The translations under genes were made by a program, and so were the position numbers. Positions 1 through 11,938 of a stretch of DNA of 64,000 bases are shown piece by piece. The number at the start of each line of letters is the position of its first letter. Positions within the stretch are counted from its first letter, which is position 1. This DNA is from Elysia crispata (Eukaryota > Mollusca > Gastropoda > Plakobranchidae), in contig JAWDGP010000269.1 of NCBI GenBank assembly GCA_033675545.1, positions 575,001-639,000 of the forward strand, read 5' to 3'. The notes beneath the pieces were generated by a model. That model was not told the DNA's origin. It saw only the letters and a program-made list of their open reading frames with translations, and did no database searches.

Positions 1-328
1 TAATGATTCTGACCTCCTTATAAATCTTTCTAAATGTATCGTTCCTTTTGTTACCTGTTATTTCTATCTCTACTTCTTTATTGAACACGCGCCAATGTAC
101 ACGCTCTGTCTATGCCTATGAATGGTCTGCCCTATTTTTAAACCACTGTTCTCTGCTGATGTTTCTGTATTTCTGTGCTTTTCCAACCTCTGCGGAAATT
201 AGTCGTTTTCATCTTTCTTGTCTTTGAATCAATATTTACCAGCGATCCTTCACCGTTGCAATCTCATTGTCATCAGTATTCTTGCTGTTAGGAAAAAAAA
301 ATTTTTAAAATAAATTTGATAAATGCAC

Positions 329-1288
329 ATGAACTAATAGATTTTAATGCATTCAACAACGACAGCAATAAATGTCGACTCATTTTCCGCTTTCATCTCA
401 GGATGTTTGATAGGTGACCCCTATCAGTTGGGTTGGATTATATTCACAACTGACAGATCCCTGACGTGGTGGATGCTGTTGACAACTCATCCTTCATCAG
501 TAACAGAAACTGTTTAGAACAGTGACGATCATTATTTTTTTAGTTGGTATGTACTGTAAGATTTTCAGCAGTTGCACCTGTTAGAAACGCAAAAGAAACA
601 AAAAAGAGTTAAAGCTTACCCACCTAGTCTCTCACTAGTATTGGAAATCCACTGCTGAAGAAACACATGAAGAAACATACTTATTTCTGAAATATGCAGG
701 GATTAGATCAAATCCCATAGAAGCAATCTTACTCTCTTACTCCATACGGGGTTCAACAGAATCTGAAATTATATTTTCATTATAATTTTTACCTGAAAGA
801 GGTTCAAGAACTGATAAAACTATGCAGTGACACTTCTCTTTTTCACCCTTATTTGTTGGAAAACTCCAAGCATTTGATTTTCTACTGAAAGATATTGTGG
901 GAAAATCGGACAACGAACTTTTGTACATTTTCCCCTCTTTATATTTGTTCATAAGAACAGTCCATTTGTGGATCTTTTTTCAGATGGAGGATAGAGTGAA
1001 AGTGCTAAACCACAAGCTGCAGGAGAAACCAGAAAACTTGCATACATGTAACTACCACCGCAAGCAGTCTGTCTCTACAGGCCCGAGCACCAACGTAACA
1101 AAAACACTTGCTCTTGCGGATGAAGTATGAGTTGTCAACAGCATCCACCACGTCAGGGATCTGTCAGTTGTGAATATTATCCACCCCAACTGATAGGGGT
1201 CACCTATCAAACATCCTGAGATGAAAGCGGCAAACGAGTCGACATTTATTGCTGTGGTTGTTGAATGCATTAACATCTATTAGTTCAT
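329..1288. repeat. Foldback element with ~170-bp inverted arms
   Basis: The left arm (about 329-498) is nearly identical to the reverse complement of the right arm (about 1119-1288). The shared text runs from the outer ATGAACTAATAG, through TGTCGACTC, AGGTGACCCCTATCAGTTGG and CTGACGTGGTGGATGCTGTT, to the inner GACAACTCAT. Only scattered mismatches are visible. The roughly 620-bp spacer has no recognisable gene. This is the structure of a foldback or MITE-type transposon; a rearrangement or assembly artefact is possible. No clear target-site duplication was seen. Confidence 0.85.
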
Positions 1289-1302
1289 TTTTTAAGACCC
1301 AT

Positions 1303-1340
1303 AATCTAGATCTGGATCTAGATCTAGATCTAAATCTGAG
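1303..1340. repeat. ATCTAG hexamer tract
   Basis: A short run of imperfect ATCTAG/GATCTA units lies directly beside the right arm of the foldback element. Similar tracts occur near 11370-11410, 17965-18003, 59506-59525 and 61500-61740, so this is a genome-wide low-complexity motif rather than a local feature. Confidence 0.7.
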
Positions 1341-2639
1341 TCCATAGAGAGAGTTTAAGAAAGAGGAGCCTTTTCCTGTAAGCTGTCAACATTACCATTT
1401 CGGTGCCGCAGCTACCGGAAGTATTAACCAAAGTGGTCATCTGCACGCATTGTTGTAGAACCGAGGTGTGTAGAACCCTTTTTTTTTCTTCTAATACCAC
1501 CGCTAGTTATATAAGCTTAGATCACTTCAAAGGCTTTGATAGACTTCACAGCTAGTCATGGGTGCCACTTCTATTAGTGTCCTGAGGCGAAAATCCACGT
1601 TTTGCCCAAGCCATTTTTAGGCTCCCCCTTGTAGTATGCATAGACCTCATATAAAATGCTACAACTTTTGCCCGTTTCATTTAATTGCTACATAACATAT
1701 AACAAAATATAAAAGAAAAAAAAAAGAAAATGACCTTTGCAATGATACCAATTTGTGTTACTTATGTTTATTGGACTATAGAGGTTTGGGTTAGAAAGTG
1801 TTTAGTTCTGAACATAGCAATCAGCACAGTCCATGCTGAGCCGTCATTTTGGTATCTTTTACCCAGTACACAGTGTGCTGAGCCGGGCACAGAGGGCCAG
1901 TCTCATTGGTATGATTTTACCCTTTAATTCGCGCCGCACTGTATGCCCTTGTTGGAATGAATCATCAATTAGTGAGATGAAAAGGCAGGGGAATCCAAGT
2001 CTATTTAAAGCTCTATGAGTTGCACGGTCCTTACAATTTACACCATGACCTTCGCCTATCGATCGAATATTGCCTGACGTTCAGCAATGTTAACTTTTTG
2101 GTGCAGTGAATACTTTTTTTTTCTCTTGTTCAATCAAAGCGCAAGTAACAAACTCGTATTTTTCACTTTGCACGAAAAAAAAAAGTTACAAAAAAAAAAA
2201 AAAGGAATGTCACAGGTTTCCAGAAGAACCGTATTTCACAAACTTTTGTGATATCGGACTTTTTTTTCACTCACCTCTTTTGTGAGAGCAAACAAGACGG
2301 TGCAAAAGAACTGCAACAAGATTTTTATCCTTGCGTTTTACATCTTACTTTATACAATGAGGTAAGGCATAATCACTAAGTTAATAAAAGCTTATGCAAA
2401 TTGTTTATAGTTTTACAACGCAAAGAATTGGAAAACAAGTGCTTCGATGTCCATCTTAGATCTTAGATAATACAATAGCAAAGCCAAGATAGACAGATCT
2501 CAGGTATTCAGGGGCCGAGCTGTCATGAAATGTTGCTGCAAGAGTAGTAGAAGAATCAAGGATCTATTCTTCAGAAGCTAGAAACTAGCCCTGTGGTAAA
2601 AGGTGAAGAAGTGTCCTTGCAACACCACATAGATTGTAT

Positions 2640-2770
2640 AATCCAAGACTGACTTAAAGCTAAAGTAGCCGCCAAGCGAACCCGCGCTTGGATGTGACAT
2701 CACAGTCCCGCCAATAGCCGACTTCCGCCCCGTCTTTCCAGGTGGATTGGCCGAGGCAAACCTAACCACC
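2640..2770. promoter_or_regulatory. Possible CpG-containing promoter block
   Basis: A GC-rich island in AT-rich surroundings contains TGACATCA (2695-2702, an ATF/CREB-like half palindrome), CCAAT (2711-2715) and an ETS-like ACTTCCG (from 2721). This mix is typical of housekeeping promoters. No transcript start or first exon could be tied to it. It may serve the cysteine-rich gene to the right or a gene off the left edge, or it may be chance. Confidence 0.25.
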
Positions 2771-3379
2771 CACACAACAATCCAATTACATCACAAATCT
2801 AAAAGCTAGCATTACTTTACTTTAAAAAAAAAAAGGAATCTTATCTGCATCTAGATTTAGATTAGTGGCTTTTTAGGCATAGGATAAAAAAAAATAAAGT
2901 TATTATATGAAAATTAAATGCTCTTTTCGTGGTTTATCGTGGTTGATTTTAAGGATCTTTTTAATTCAAGTGGCTTCGCGGTGACACTACTTTTTGAAAC
3001 AGCAAAGTCACGGAATGGTTTCCATCCTTCCGACGTGATGCAAAAAATAAAAAATTATGCGATATCTGGGATCCATGACGAAACAAAGGGATTTTCTAGC
3101 CAAAGCCCTAACTTCTCTATTTGCATTTTCCAATCAATTATTAACAGGAGACATTTTGTTTTCTTCTTTCATATGGAGTTGTGTAGGGGTAAACATCGAT
3201 TAGTTGACTTTCCATCGTGAGAAATTTCTCAGTTCTGATCATGATAGTAGTTGTGTGAACAGCTTAAGAGCCACTATTTGCATCACAATGTATCTTACCG
3301 TCGAAAAGGGGGATGGTGTCGTGGAAGGTCTTTTTGTATCCGAGTTGATTTTTTCCCCGGCTGACACGAGACAAACTTT

Positions 3380-3850
3380 ATGGAGCGTATAAACGTATCG
3401 AAAGCATCCTATTGTGGAAAAAAGGGAATACACTGTGGAGCATTTCTCTGTATCCATGTCCTCTTGTTTGAGTACAAAGGGATTCTGTTGTAGAGCATCT
3501 TTCTGTACCAAAGACTCCTGACTGCTGAAGTTAGAGACAGCACTATGGGAACTGCTCAATTTGAATGCCCAAAGCTTCTGACTGTGGGGAAAGGAGATGA
3601 CAATGCAACACATCTAACTGATTCGAAAGCATTTGTTTGTTAACCAAAGTGGTGTTACTGTAAAGCGTTTCTATGTACCGAAGACCATTTGCTGTAGAAC
3701 TGAGGGATGTCACTGTCTCACTGCTTCCAAGGTCTGTCGCTCCAGCAGTAGGGGTGATAATCTGACGAGTCTCAGTATATATTCAAGGCGTTTGTTTTGA
3801 TTAGAGTATTGGCACTGTAAAGCGTCACAAAGTATTTGAATGCATGAGCC
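3380..3850. repeat. Degenerate tandem repeat, unit about 57-60 bp
   Basis: Diverged units recur with the pattern CTGTRRAGCRTTTCTNTGTA, then a purine-rich run, then a CTGTAGA/CTGTGG-like block. Clear examples begin near 3427, 3487, 3540 and 3655. Units differ by substitutions and small indels, so this is an old array. It carries no convincing coding frame. Confidence 0.45.
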
Positions 3851-4514
3851 AATCTTAATGAAAAATGCCGCTCTATAAAGACTCAAGGATCCAAGGCATC
3901 CAACGGAAGATTTGCAAGAGCCACTGAAAAAGTTACAGTTAAAACTAATGCTTTTACTTTAAGCATTGAGATACGAGGTCAATGAAGAGTATTATTGCTG
4001 TATCTCACTGTATCCAACTTCTCTGGGCGCCACGCTGTGTAACAGGTCTGTGACTTTACTGCCTAAGGAACGACTTGCTTTACTAAAAGTCTCCGTAATC
4101 AGCTAGGCCTATACAAGAGAAAAAGGTGTCGAGCCTGAGGCTTCTCTTTGTAACGATCAGAGAGAGCAGTATAGACCGTCCTTTATAGGTCTATTTTTGT
4201 AATACTGAGAAACAAGCAATAGCATGAAGCCTATTCTCACACAAACAACTACCCTTACTTTCACGAGTTGATGTCCTCAAGACTTCTGTACCCCGTCCAC
4301 TTCCATCTCCTCCTCTCTATATCTAGTTTCATTATACCTACTCCCATGACTCAACTCTACTAGCGTTTCGCTTTTGTCGGCAAGATTTATAAAACCACAG
4401 ATCTTTCCTGTCCTTACTTCATGTCTCAAAAAAAGAATTATCTCCTTCTCATCTCCACATATCAATCCCCACTCACCCTCTTTCCCCAAGACTTCTGGAA
4501 CCCGCCCTCTGCAG

Positions 4515-7341
4515 GGAGAGAAGCGTAAACCTGTACCGAACTACTGGGGTCAGCAATAACGACAACTTGTGTCAAAGCACCGGTGTCAAGCCCAAAACCG
4601 CCACAGTTATCTACCCGCAGTATGATGTGGACACCCCTTGCCCGCCCAACAGATTCAAAGCGTAAGTTGAGCAGCTTTTTTTTTCCTCTTTTGTTCCTTC
4701 CCCCAGATTTGTTTTTAAGATTTCCCCTAAATTCAAAGTATATTGTTTGTTCCAAACATCATTCAATCTTCAAGAAATTGTGTTTTCTATGGTGCGAGAC
4801 TTGTAAACGATTGCATCACCGAAAGGCTGCGAGTATGTCTCTGTGTATATGTTTGTATGTGGTATGCTGCACTTAAGACATTTCTCTAATTACTCTAAGC
4901 TTCGGAAGTTAACAAGGCTGCGATCTGATCTGTTTTAAACTGTTAAAAGTACGTTATGTTTTATAAAAAAAAAATATTTAAAAATAACCCACTTTCACCC
5001 ATACTCTCTATCAATCTCTATCAATAAGTACAATCTGTTTCTATTACTTATTTCATCTACCTTGCCTTGATCCAGACCTCCGAAGGTACCGCGAGAAATC
5101 AGGAGATTTAATATGGCTTTTGAGAAACGCCAACGCAAGGTATGAATCTTCATTTTGAATGTGGTTTATACAATTCGCATTTTCAGAAAAATTGGTTTAA
5201 CAGAATTCGGTTGTTTCGTAAAAAAAAAAACAGAGTCGAATCGAAACATTCATGCAGTTCGTAAGGTAAACAAGATAGAGTTTAGATGTAAACTTGATTA
5301 AAAATTGACTGAACTAATACGAACAAGAGGGCTGATAGCGTAAACCGTCTCCTTAGACTCATGATACAGACAATTATGCCCATGTATAGTCAAAGTTGAT
5401 ATATCCAGGTTCCAGTTTGTTTGAAAGATTACTAAGTTTCTTATTTTTTTTCTTTTTAAAAATTTTTTGGCTTGATGAAATCCGCGGCAATTTTTAGCCG
5501 ATCAAAGAAGGAAGCACTTGAAACGGCAGAGTTAAATACACCTAATGTCTGTTTGCAGACAAGATGGGCGGTGGCTCCGGTTTCAACACTTTCGTATGCT
5601 TGCCACGCTCACGGCAATTCGCGCTTCTCAGTAAGGAGGAAAATCATAGGTCATTTCTCATTTAGTTTTAATATACTGCGCGTAGTTATTGGTTCTAAAC
5701 ATTCTATAGCGTGCCGCCTCTCAACAACCAACTTGTTCCAAGTGTATGAAAAATAATGAATTACAAAAGGATTTTCTTACTCAAAGTGGCCATTATGCTC
5801 AGCGAGTATAAGTCACTTCATCAATCAGATGCCGCGCCCTTTAGCGTAGGCGATCATGTCGACCTGCCACTTATCTCTATCCCTCGTCGCTTTTAGTGCA
5901 TTTGTCACCCGCCCTACTTTTAGCCACTTTATTAGTCCATGCAACGTATTTTCTCACTAATTTCCCCTGTTGTGTTTTCCTTCGATCATTTCAGTTGTCA
6001 CAAGATGTTCTAATTTCTATCTTCTCAATACATTACCCAAATAAAAAAAAAAAAAAGAAAGGTTGTCTTGCGTTAACGTATTGTATTTATGAGTGATCAT
6101 GTTGTGTCAGCCTCCCGTAACACTGTTTCGTTGATTTCTTTGCAGTCCAAGAGATTCACGGCATTTCCGCAGGAACTACATGTACATTTCTGTTGCCTCC
6201 AGTTTTTTTTTTGTTTTTTTTTTTGTAACTATTTTGAAATTGTCTGGGCCTCGCATCCATACATCAGAATGGGTTCAATATAGCACTCCAGAGCTCTTCT
6301 TCTCACTAAAACTCACTACTTGATGTAATATTTAGAACGGATTACAAGTGATAAAACATGGCTCATCATGTTTTCAGTTTGTTTAGAACCAGCAGTGGCA
6401 TCATACTTTTTCTCCCTTTTTCATCCACAAGATAGTGTCGATACTAGCAAACCGGTGGTCAGAATGTTGTCGTTCGTGCCTGTTCAGTGCATTAATTCTG
6501 CACATGAACTGATTAAACTAAGGTAAATGGCACCGATCAATCGAGAAGCCGATCAATCGTTGACATGGCTAGATTAAGTCTCAGCGTTCTTTGTTAAAAT
6601 ATGGGTTAAATTCCACTGCCTTACGTTAAGCTTTAGGTATTTCAGCTTCAACATAATGTTGGGAAAGGAGAAATAATTATGACTTGATATTTTAGGTGGT
6701 GGATGAGTGCTAGGCAATGGACAAGTTGTCACTAATGGTGAAACACTCAAGCTGGCCAAGTAGACTCTAGTGTATGGGGCAATGGTTGGGCAAAACAGCT
6801 CAGTATGAGCACCGCTCCTAAATAAGGCAATCGCAACCCACCATACGCATCTTGGCAAAGATCAGTCATGACAAAACACGATTCAAGAAATGAAGGACGA
6901 GCTCAGTGACAGATACACTAAAAGCGAAGAGGGGAAGAGGTGCGAGGGAGGTCATGAACTTCTACGCTAATAAACACCAGGGCACTCGATTGATTGATTT
7001 TACAGCATAAACTTAGCAATGGAAAAACAATGACTTTCTACAACGGTAATTAACCCGAAAAATAAATCAGTTTTTCATGTACAAATTTTTTTAGGCCGTT
7101 TAACAGGGGTGTTTAGTTGTCCATCTACAACTCAAACAATTTTTAAAGTAATTTATCCCGTTTTCACGTTATATCCATCCCCTCTAACAGACCCATCGGT
7201 GTTGCCTGCCTCACCTTCCCCCAGCATACCGGCCCGTTCTGCCCGTACCGCCGGCAGAGTTCTGGACTCACGTAGACCTGTGCAACCCCTGGCACTTCTT
7301 TGACAGGTGTTTTAATCTCTCTTTCTGTCTATCTGTCTGTT

Positions 7342-7397
<56 letters not shown>

Positions 7398-7405
7398 CCT
7401 CTCTT

Positions 7406-7448
<43 letters not shown>

Positions 7449-7871
7449 CTCTCTCTGTGTGTCTCTCTCTCCGTTTAGTTTCATATACAGTTCGAAATTT
7501 AAAAAAACAATAACAAAACAAAAAAAACAACCCCCCCCCCCCCAAAAAAAAAAAAAAAAAACCAAAAAAACAAAAAAAAAAACCAAAAAAACTCAAAAAC
7601 AAAACAGTACGTACCTCAACGAATATGTTTATTGATTGCACAAATCTAAAAGCTTAAATTATATTTTGGTCATGTCACATGCCATCTGACCTTCTTAATC
7701 CTTTCCAGGTCAGCTTGCTGTGACATAGCGCAGCCATTCAACTGGGAGAACGACACTTGTCCGACAGTCTACTGCAGACCCGGTGGGAAGGCCACGCCTC
7801 CTATGGTGATACCCTATCCGAATCTAGGCCTGTACTTTCCGCCGTGCGAAAATTTCGTGGTCAAGTGTTAA
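4515..7871 (+). CDS. Cysteine-rich, probably secreted protein (3' exons only)
   Basis: Five exons join with matching codon phases: 4515-4661, 5076-5139, 5564-5630, 7225-7306 and 7709-7871, ending at TAA 7869-7871. The family is not recognised. The first and last exons are the most convincing. The first has a Cys..VIYP..PC block (NNDNLCQSTG, VDTPCPPNRF) and the last a similar Cys..VIPYP..PPC block (YCRPGGKATP, YFPPCENFVV) ending in KC-stop. The fourth and fifth exons join through LCNPWHFFD and SACCDIAQ. Paired and adjacent cysteines, with no lysine-rich or nuclear features, suggest an extracellular product. Exon three needs the acceptor AAG at 5561-5563 to keep frame; the nearer CAG at 5556-5558 would break it, so exons two and three are less certain. 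The 5' end, with start and signal peptide, was not found. A poly(A) signal follows at about 8242. Confidence 0.5.
5805..6300 (-). mobile_element. RTE-clade LINE fragment (3' end of pol)
   Basis: Read on the minus strand, the interval encodes decayed pieces of the C-terminal end of an RTE/BovB-type reverse transcriptase ORF: YIEPILMYGCEAQTIS near 6285-6240, then a LEATEM..FLRK block, and finally DMIAYAKGRGI-stop near 5830. Frameshifts and an A-rich tract interrupt it. It lies inside the intron between exons at 5564-5630 and 7225-7306 of the cysteine-rich gene, antisense to it. It shares long stretches of DNA with the copy at 18620-18935. Confidence 0.7.
7311..7610. repeat. (CTGT)n, (CT)n and C/A homopolymer tract
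   Basis: A (CTGT)n run (about 7343-7392) passes into (CT)n (about 7405-7446), followed by a C-run near 7530-7544 and A-rich sequence to about 7600. It lies in the last intron of the cysteine-rich gene, just after the donor at 7307. Long open frames of Ser-Leu or Arg-Glu repeats across it are artefacts. Confidence 0.9.
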
Positions 7872-8029
7872 GATAATGCAGGAAAAGTGGCAAACCGATT
7901 AATGTGTTTGCAACAAGGGCGATAATAATCAAAAAGAAAGGGGGAAAAAAAAGAAGAAAACGAAATCAGCAACGCCAAAGAAGCAGCAGATTTCACAATA
8001 GTGATAACATTCGGGTCAAACACTGAGCT

Positions 8030-8075
8030 ACAACAGCAGCAGAGCAGTAGCAGCAGCAGCAACAACAACAACAGC
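8030..8075. repeat. CAG/CAA trinucleotide tract
   Basis: An imperfect run of CAG, TAG and CAA triplets lies about 160 bp after the stop of the cysteine-rich gene, probably in its 3' UTR. It opens Leu- or Gln-rich frames that are not genes. Confidence 0.8.
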
Positions 8076-8241
8076 GTTGACGTATTACTCGATCAATCAT
8101 TCAGTGGGCTTATACAAATGTTGATATAGCCTTTGCATCTCGGAGTAAAGAGAAATCCACTAATCACTATTTTGAATAACAACTGAAATTCTTCCTTTAA
8201 CATCAAATTAAAGTTCACACCAATTTTTATGTGGTTATACG

Positions 8242-8256
8242 AATAAAATGAATAAA
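8242..8256 (+). other. Candidate poly(A) signals
   Basis: Two AATAAA hexamers sit close together at 8242-8247 and about 8251-8256, roughly 370 bp after the stop codon of the cysteine-rich gene. They are plausible 3' end signals, but such hexamers are common in AT-rich DNA. Confidence 0.35.
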
Positions 8257-8975
8257 GAGATTACAAAGACCAATAAGAATAGTTATCTAATTTTGTAGGA
8301 TCCAGATCTATCGTTTTATTGACCCGTTAAACGTTCATCATAATGATATTAGGTTCGAATAAATAGACATGGCAGAGCATATCTAAGCTCTTTTTGTGGT
8401 AACTTGAATTAGAATAAACGTTTGAAAGACCCTCTAAGCAGATCAATAAGTAACTTAAAGAATGAGCTCAAGTTGAATTAATTAAGTCTGTCAAGAATTC
8501 AGAATAGTTTGGCTTGTATTCTCCGGGTATCCATCTATTGCTTTAGACGAAAGTACATGATTGTATTATTTTGTCAGCTTCAACGATTGGCATATTTTTA
8601 GTAGTATAATGTTTTCCGAAGATATTTTTAAATAAGTTTATATTATTTGAATTAAGCCTACACGATCTACAATATCCCAATCAGCGCCATCCCATGTTCT
8701 TTAAAAAGTCACCACAAAGGATACATACATGCATATGAATCTTCCTGTTCAGAAGAATTTGGGAAAAATTAGTTTGAGAAACTTATGCAAGTTAAGCATC
8801 TTTGAAAAAAAAATAATTAGAATTTTGTCTTTTCTAAGGGTCAAGAAACATTGCAAATAATAAAGACTTCAAAGAAAAAAAAATCAGCATTACAAATAAA
8901 TACCATTATAGGAATAGTTTGCAACACAAAGGAAAAACAAAGAGTGATAAGAATATAGTGAGAGGGAGAGAAACA

Positions 8976-8978
8976 GAA

Positions 8979-9041
<63 letters not shown>

Positions 9042-9050
9042 GAGAGAGAG
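8976..9050. repeat. (GA)n microsatellite
   Basis: An almost pure GA run of about 55 bp is flanked by interrupted GA-rich sequence. It is complementary to the (CT)n run at 9118-9170. Confidence 0.95.
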
Positions 9051-9115
9051 ACAGAAGATATAGCCCGTTCAAACAAAGTCAAATAAGAATTTTTCAATCT
9101 CCTTGAATGACATAA

Positions 9116-9117
<2 letters not shown>

Positions 9118-9170
<53 letters not shown>
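9118..9170. repeat. (CT)n microsatellite
   Basis: A pure CT run of about 52 bp starts some 70 bp after the (GA)n array, so the two form a potential long hairpin. A GT run and a G-rich run (about 9210-9275) follow. Confidence 0.95.
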
Positions 9171-9172
<2 letters not shown>

Positions 9173-9508
9173 TTGATTCTTTCTCCCTCTTCAATACTCA
9201 GAGAGAGAATCAAGTGTGTGTGTGTGAGATAGAGCGTTGGAAGAAAAAGGGAGGGAGGGGGGAGGGGGGGGGGAGTAGCGACAGAAAAGATTGAACTTTA
9301 AACAAAACTGATTCGAAATGGAATATTAATTGTGGCGAAGGCGATATTGCAGGCCATATATTTTCCAGAATATTTGGAACTGTCCGTGGCATCACACTTT
9401 TTCTTCAAGTTTAAAAACGTGCTATGCAGAATTTAAACCTGTTCCAAGGGTGGAGACTTTCAAGACTACACAGTTTTCAATATCGTGAAAGATACACCTT
9501 TTCTTGGC

Positions 9509-9510
<2 letters not shown>

Positions 9511-9605
<95 letters not shown>

Positions 9606-9700
9606 CCTCTCATTCTCTCTCTTTCTCTCACTCCCCCTCTCTCTCTATCTTTTCCTCTCTCTTTCTCTCTCTCTACCTCTCCCCTCTTGTCTCTCTTCCC
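9511..9700. repeat. (CT)n microsatellite with degenerate tail
   Basis: Two nearly pure CT blocks split by one ATT interruption near 9555 run to about 9600. A CT-rich degenerate tail extends to about 9700. Ser-Leu open frames across it are artefacts. Confidence 0.95.
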
Positions 9701-11938
9701 ATTTCCATTTGCGCATCTTTCTTTCTTCCTCTCTTCACACCGATAATCAATTCTATTCACGAATGCTATCACGACCAACGCTTAACCCTCTATGGTTCGC
9801 CTATCGAAAAGGTTTTTCAAAAGTAGATTTTGCTAACTTATCTAAAAACATTTTTTGACAAATAAAAAAATACAACGAGATTACCTAGTCCAATGTAAAG
9901 CTATGACGAGCCTCTAGGTCTTACAAGAAGGTTTTCAAGTCACCAGCTGTTGAAAGTCATCACGGAAGGAGAGACCCGGGCACATGTTTCAGAACTTCAA
10001 CATCACTTCTCCGTGCTAAAATCACCCCAAAAATTGAAGATTACATCTAGAGATAAATTAAAAAGTGTGCTGAAAAATCATTAGGCTACTCATTTTTAGA
10101 TTGCCTCCCTGCCCCCCCTCCCCCCCTCTCTCCCAAAAAAAAAATTCAGGGGTGCAGGATTTCAGCTCTGAACCACAGGTTAACGAGGACTCCGTTTTTC
10201 CTTAATTTGTGCTCTGAATCTTCACAATCATGTAGGCCTACTCTCAGGATAGGCGTCCCACCGACACCTCCTTGAAGAAGTATCCTAGGTCGTCAGTACC
10301 TCTGAGGACTTTGTGTTGTTAACTCAAGATCAGACTATTACCGTTTAAAAAGAAAATAAAAAAAGTTAATGAATACAAGTCAAAATCATAAACCCTTCAT
10401 GCATTGATGCAAGTATTTACCGAACTTAAGCCTATCGGTGCCTACGTTAATAATTAGAGCACTACAAACTTGAGCTTTCCCTGTCAGAACTATTAAAGCA
10501 GTCCGTTGAAGCCAGAAGAGTTCAGCTTTGGTAAGTCCTGATAATAAACTCTCTGATTTGTCATACGTCCACATGTTGGTTATGATACAATCCAAACACA
10601 CGGTAAATGCATTCCATTCTTTTCACGCCACGGAGGCCAATAGGCCTACCAGTCCTCTCTTTGCCTTAACTAGTGCAAATTGAAACAAATCAGGGGAACT
10701 CAGATTCTCAAAATGTCTGTTTCATGCTATATTGATAATCCTTGGTAAACTAACTGAAAAGAAGAGAAAGAGTTGCCCATGGCCTAAAATATTCTGGTCT
10801 TGTAGTAAAATGATGTGCAAAATTTGAAGGCAAAAAAAAAAAGGATCGATTTTATTTCCAACATGCAATGTATACATGGAGACGACACTGCCTTTCATTG
10901 AATACTCGTACACAGATTTGTATTAAGAAAATTTATCATTAATAACATTTTAACGAATACAGCAATTTACATTGTATAATTATATATATAAATTAATTTG
11001 TAAACTAGTAGAGGTACCCAGCAGTATTATGACAATCCATCGGCCTTTCTCATCCTCACGATGTCCATCTTTATGATATTTTTAATTCCTTTTTTTAACT
11101 TTATAATTTATTTGTTAATCCCTCTTCATTTTGCTCTCTTGTTTCTTCTGATATTATTCTTATCCTCTTACCCCCAGGCACGATGGCCATTCTCCTGTGT
11201 GAGTAGACCGAAGTAGACCTACCAAGCCCACACCCACTGCTCTTTACAATGATAGATTATTTATTTTCATAACCGGTTGTGGCGGAGGAAATACTACTCA
11301 AATCGAAACTAGGCAGTAGGCAATCTTAGATCCAAAATCTGAAGCTCAGCGGCTAAACATCATTTAGTCTAGATGTAGGTCTATCTAGATCTAAGTCTAG
11401 ATCTAATAAGAATCTACTCTAGGTCTAAAATCTATTTTAACCATCAAACTTTTCCAACTGTTCAGGTTTGTTCTCCGTTTACGTTTCTACTTACGAGTAG
11501 ACATCTTGGTAAAGATGTTGAATTAATGATACTTTTATTATAAACCTTACCAAAAACGTAACATTATAAAAAGTAAATACTTAGCAAAATTGTTCAGTTT
11601 ATATGTTTAGATCAAAACCTCTGCAATATTACATTTTTCCGATTCAGAAAAAAAGGGCTTACACTAATTTATAATAATAAATCTAGTTTAGGTCAAAACT
11701 CTTTAACCCTAGAAAAAGATTTGGTCAATATTAAATTTTTGCAACTTTGAACCACGAAATGAAGCCAACATTTCTCAACAAAAGGATCATGTCACTCATG
11801 TGTAAGTTAACTCTGGCATCTAACTCTCACACTTGTCAGTGCATGTAAAATTCTATCTACAGTGACAATCATCTCACTCTTTATCTTGCACCTACCCCAA
11901 CTCTCCCTTAGCAGTCTGCAAAATTGGTGCACCCTACC

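Larger units (their letters stand above)
1..4514. other. Gene-poor left flank
   Basis: No exon chain can be supported here. Open frames are short and most begin at GTG or TTG, with no protein-like composition. The stretch holds a long foldback repeat (329-1288), an ATCTAG-rich tract near 1303-1340, a short GC-rich block at about 2640-2770 that may be a promoter, and a degenerate tandem repeat at about 3380-3850. The missing 5' exons of the cysteine-rich gene that starts being readable at 4515, including any signal-peptide exon, should lie here but were not identified. Confidence 0.5.
7872..11914. other. Gene-poor spacer with microsatellites
   Basis: This spacer separates the cysteine-rich gene from MAD1. 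It holds the probable 3' UTR of the former (poly(A) signals near 8242-8257), a CAG/CAA tract, three long (GA)n/(CT)n arrays between 8975 and 9700, and unremarkable AT-rich DNA. The 5' UTR exon and promoter of MAD1 should lie near the right end but were not resolved. No coding exon was supported. Confidence 0.6.

Noticed and set aside
897..1130. 77-codon frame in the foldback spacer
   Set aside because: Starts with GTG, overlaps the right arm, and shows no recognisable content.
7300..7641. Ser-Leu and Arg-Glu repeat frames on both strands
   Set aside because: They are translations of the (CTGT)n/(CT)n tract inside an intron. The same applies to frames at 8890-9294, 9424-9858 and 59930-60009.
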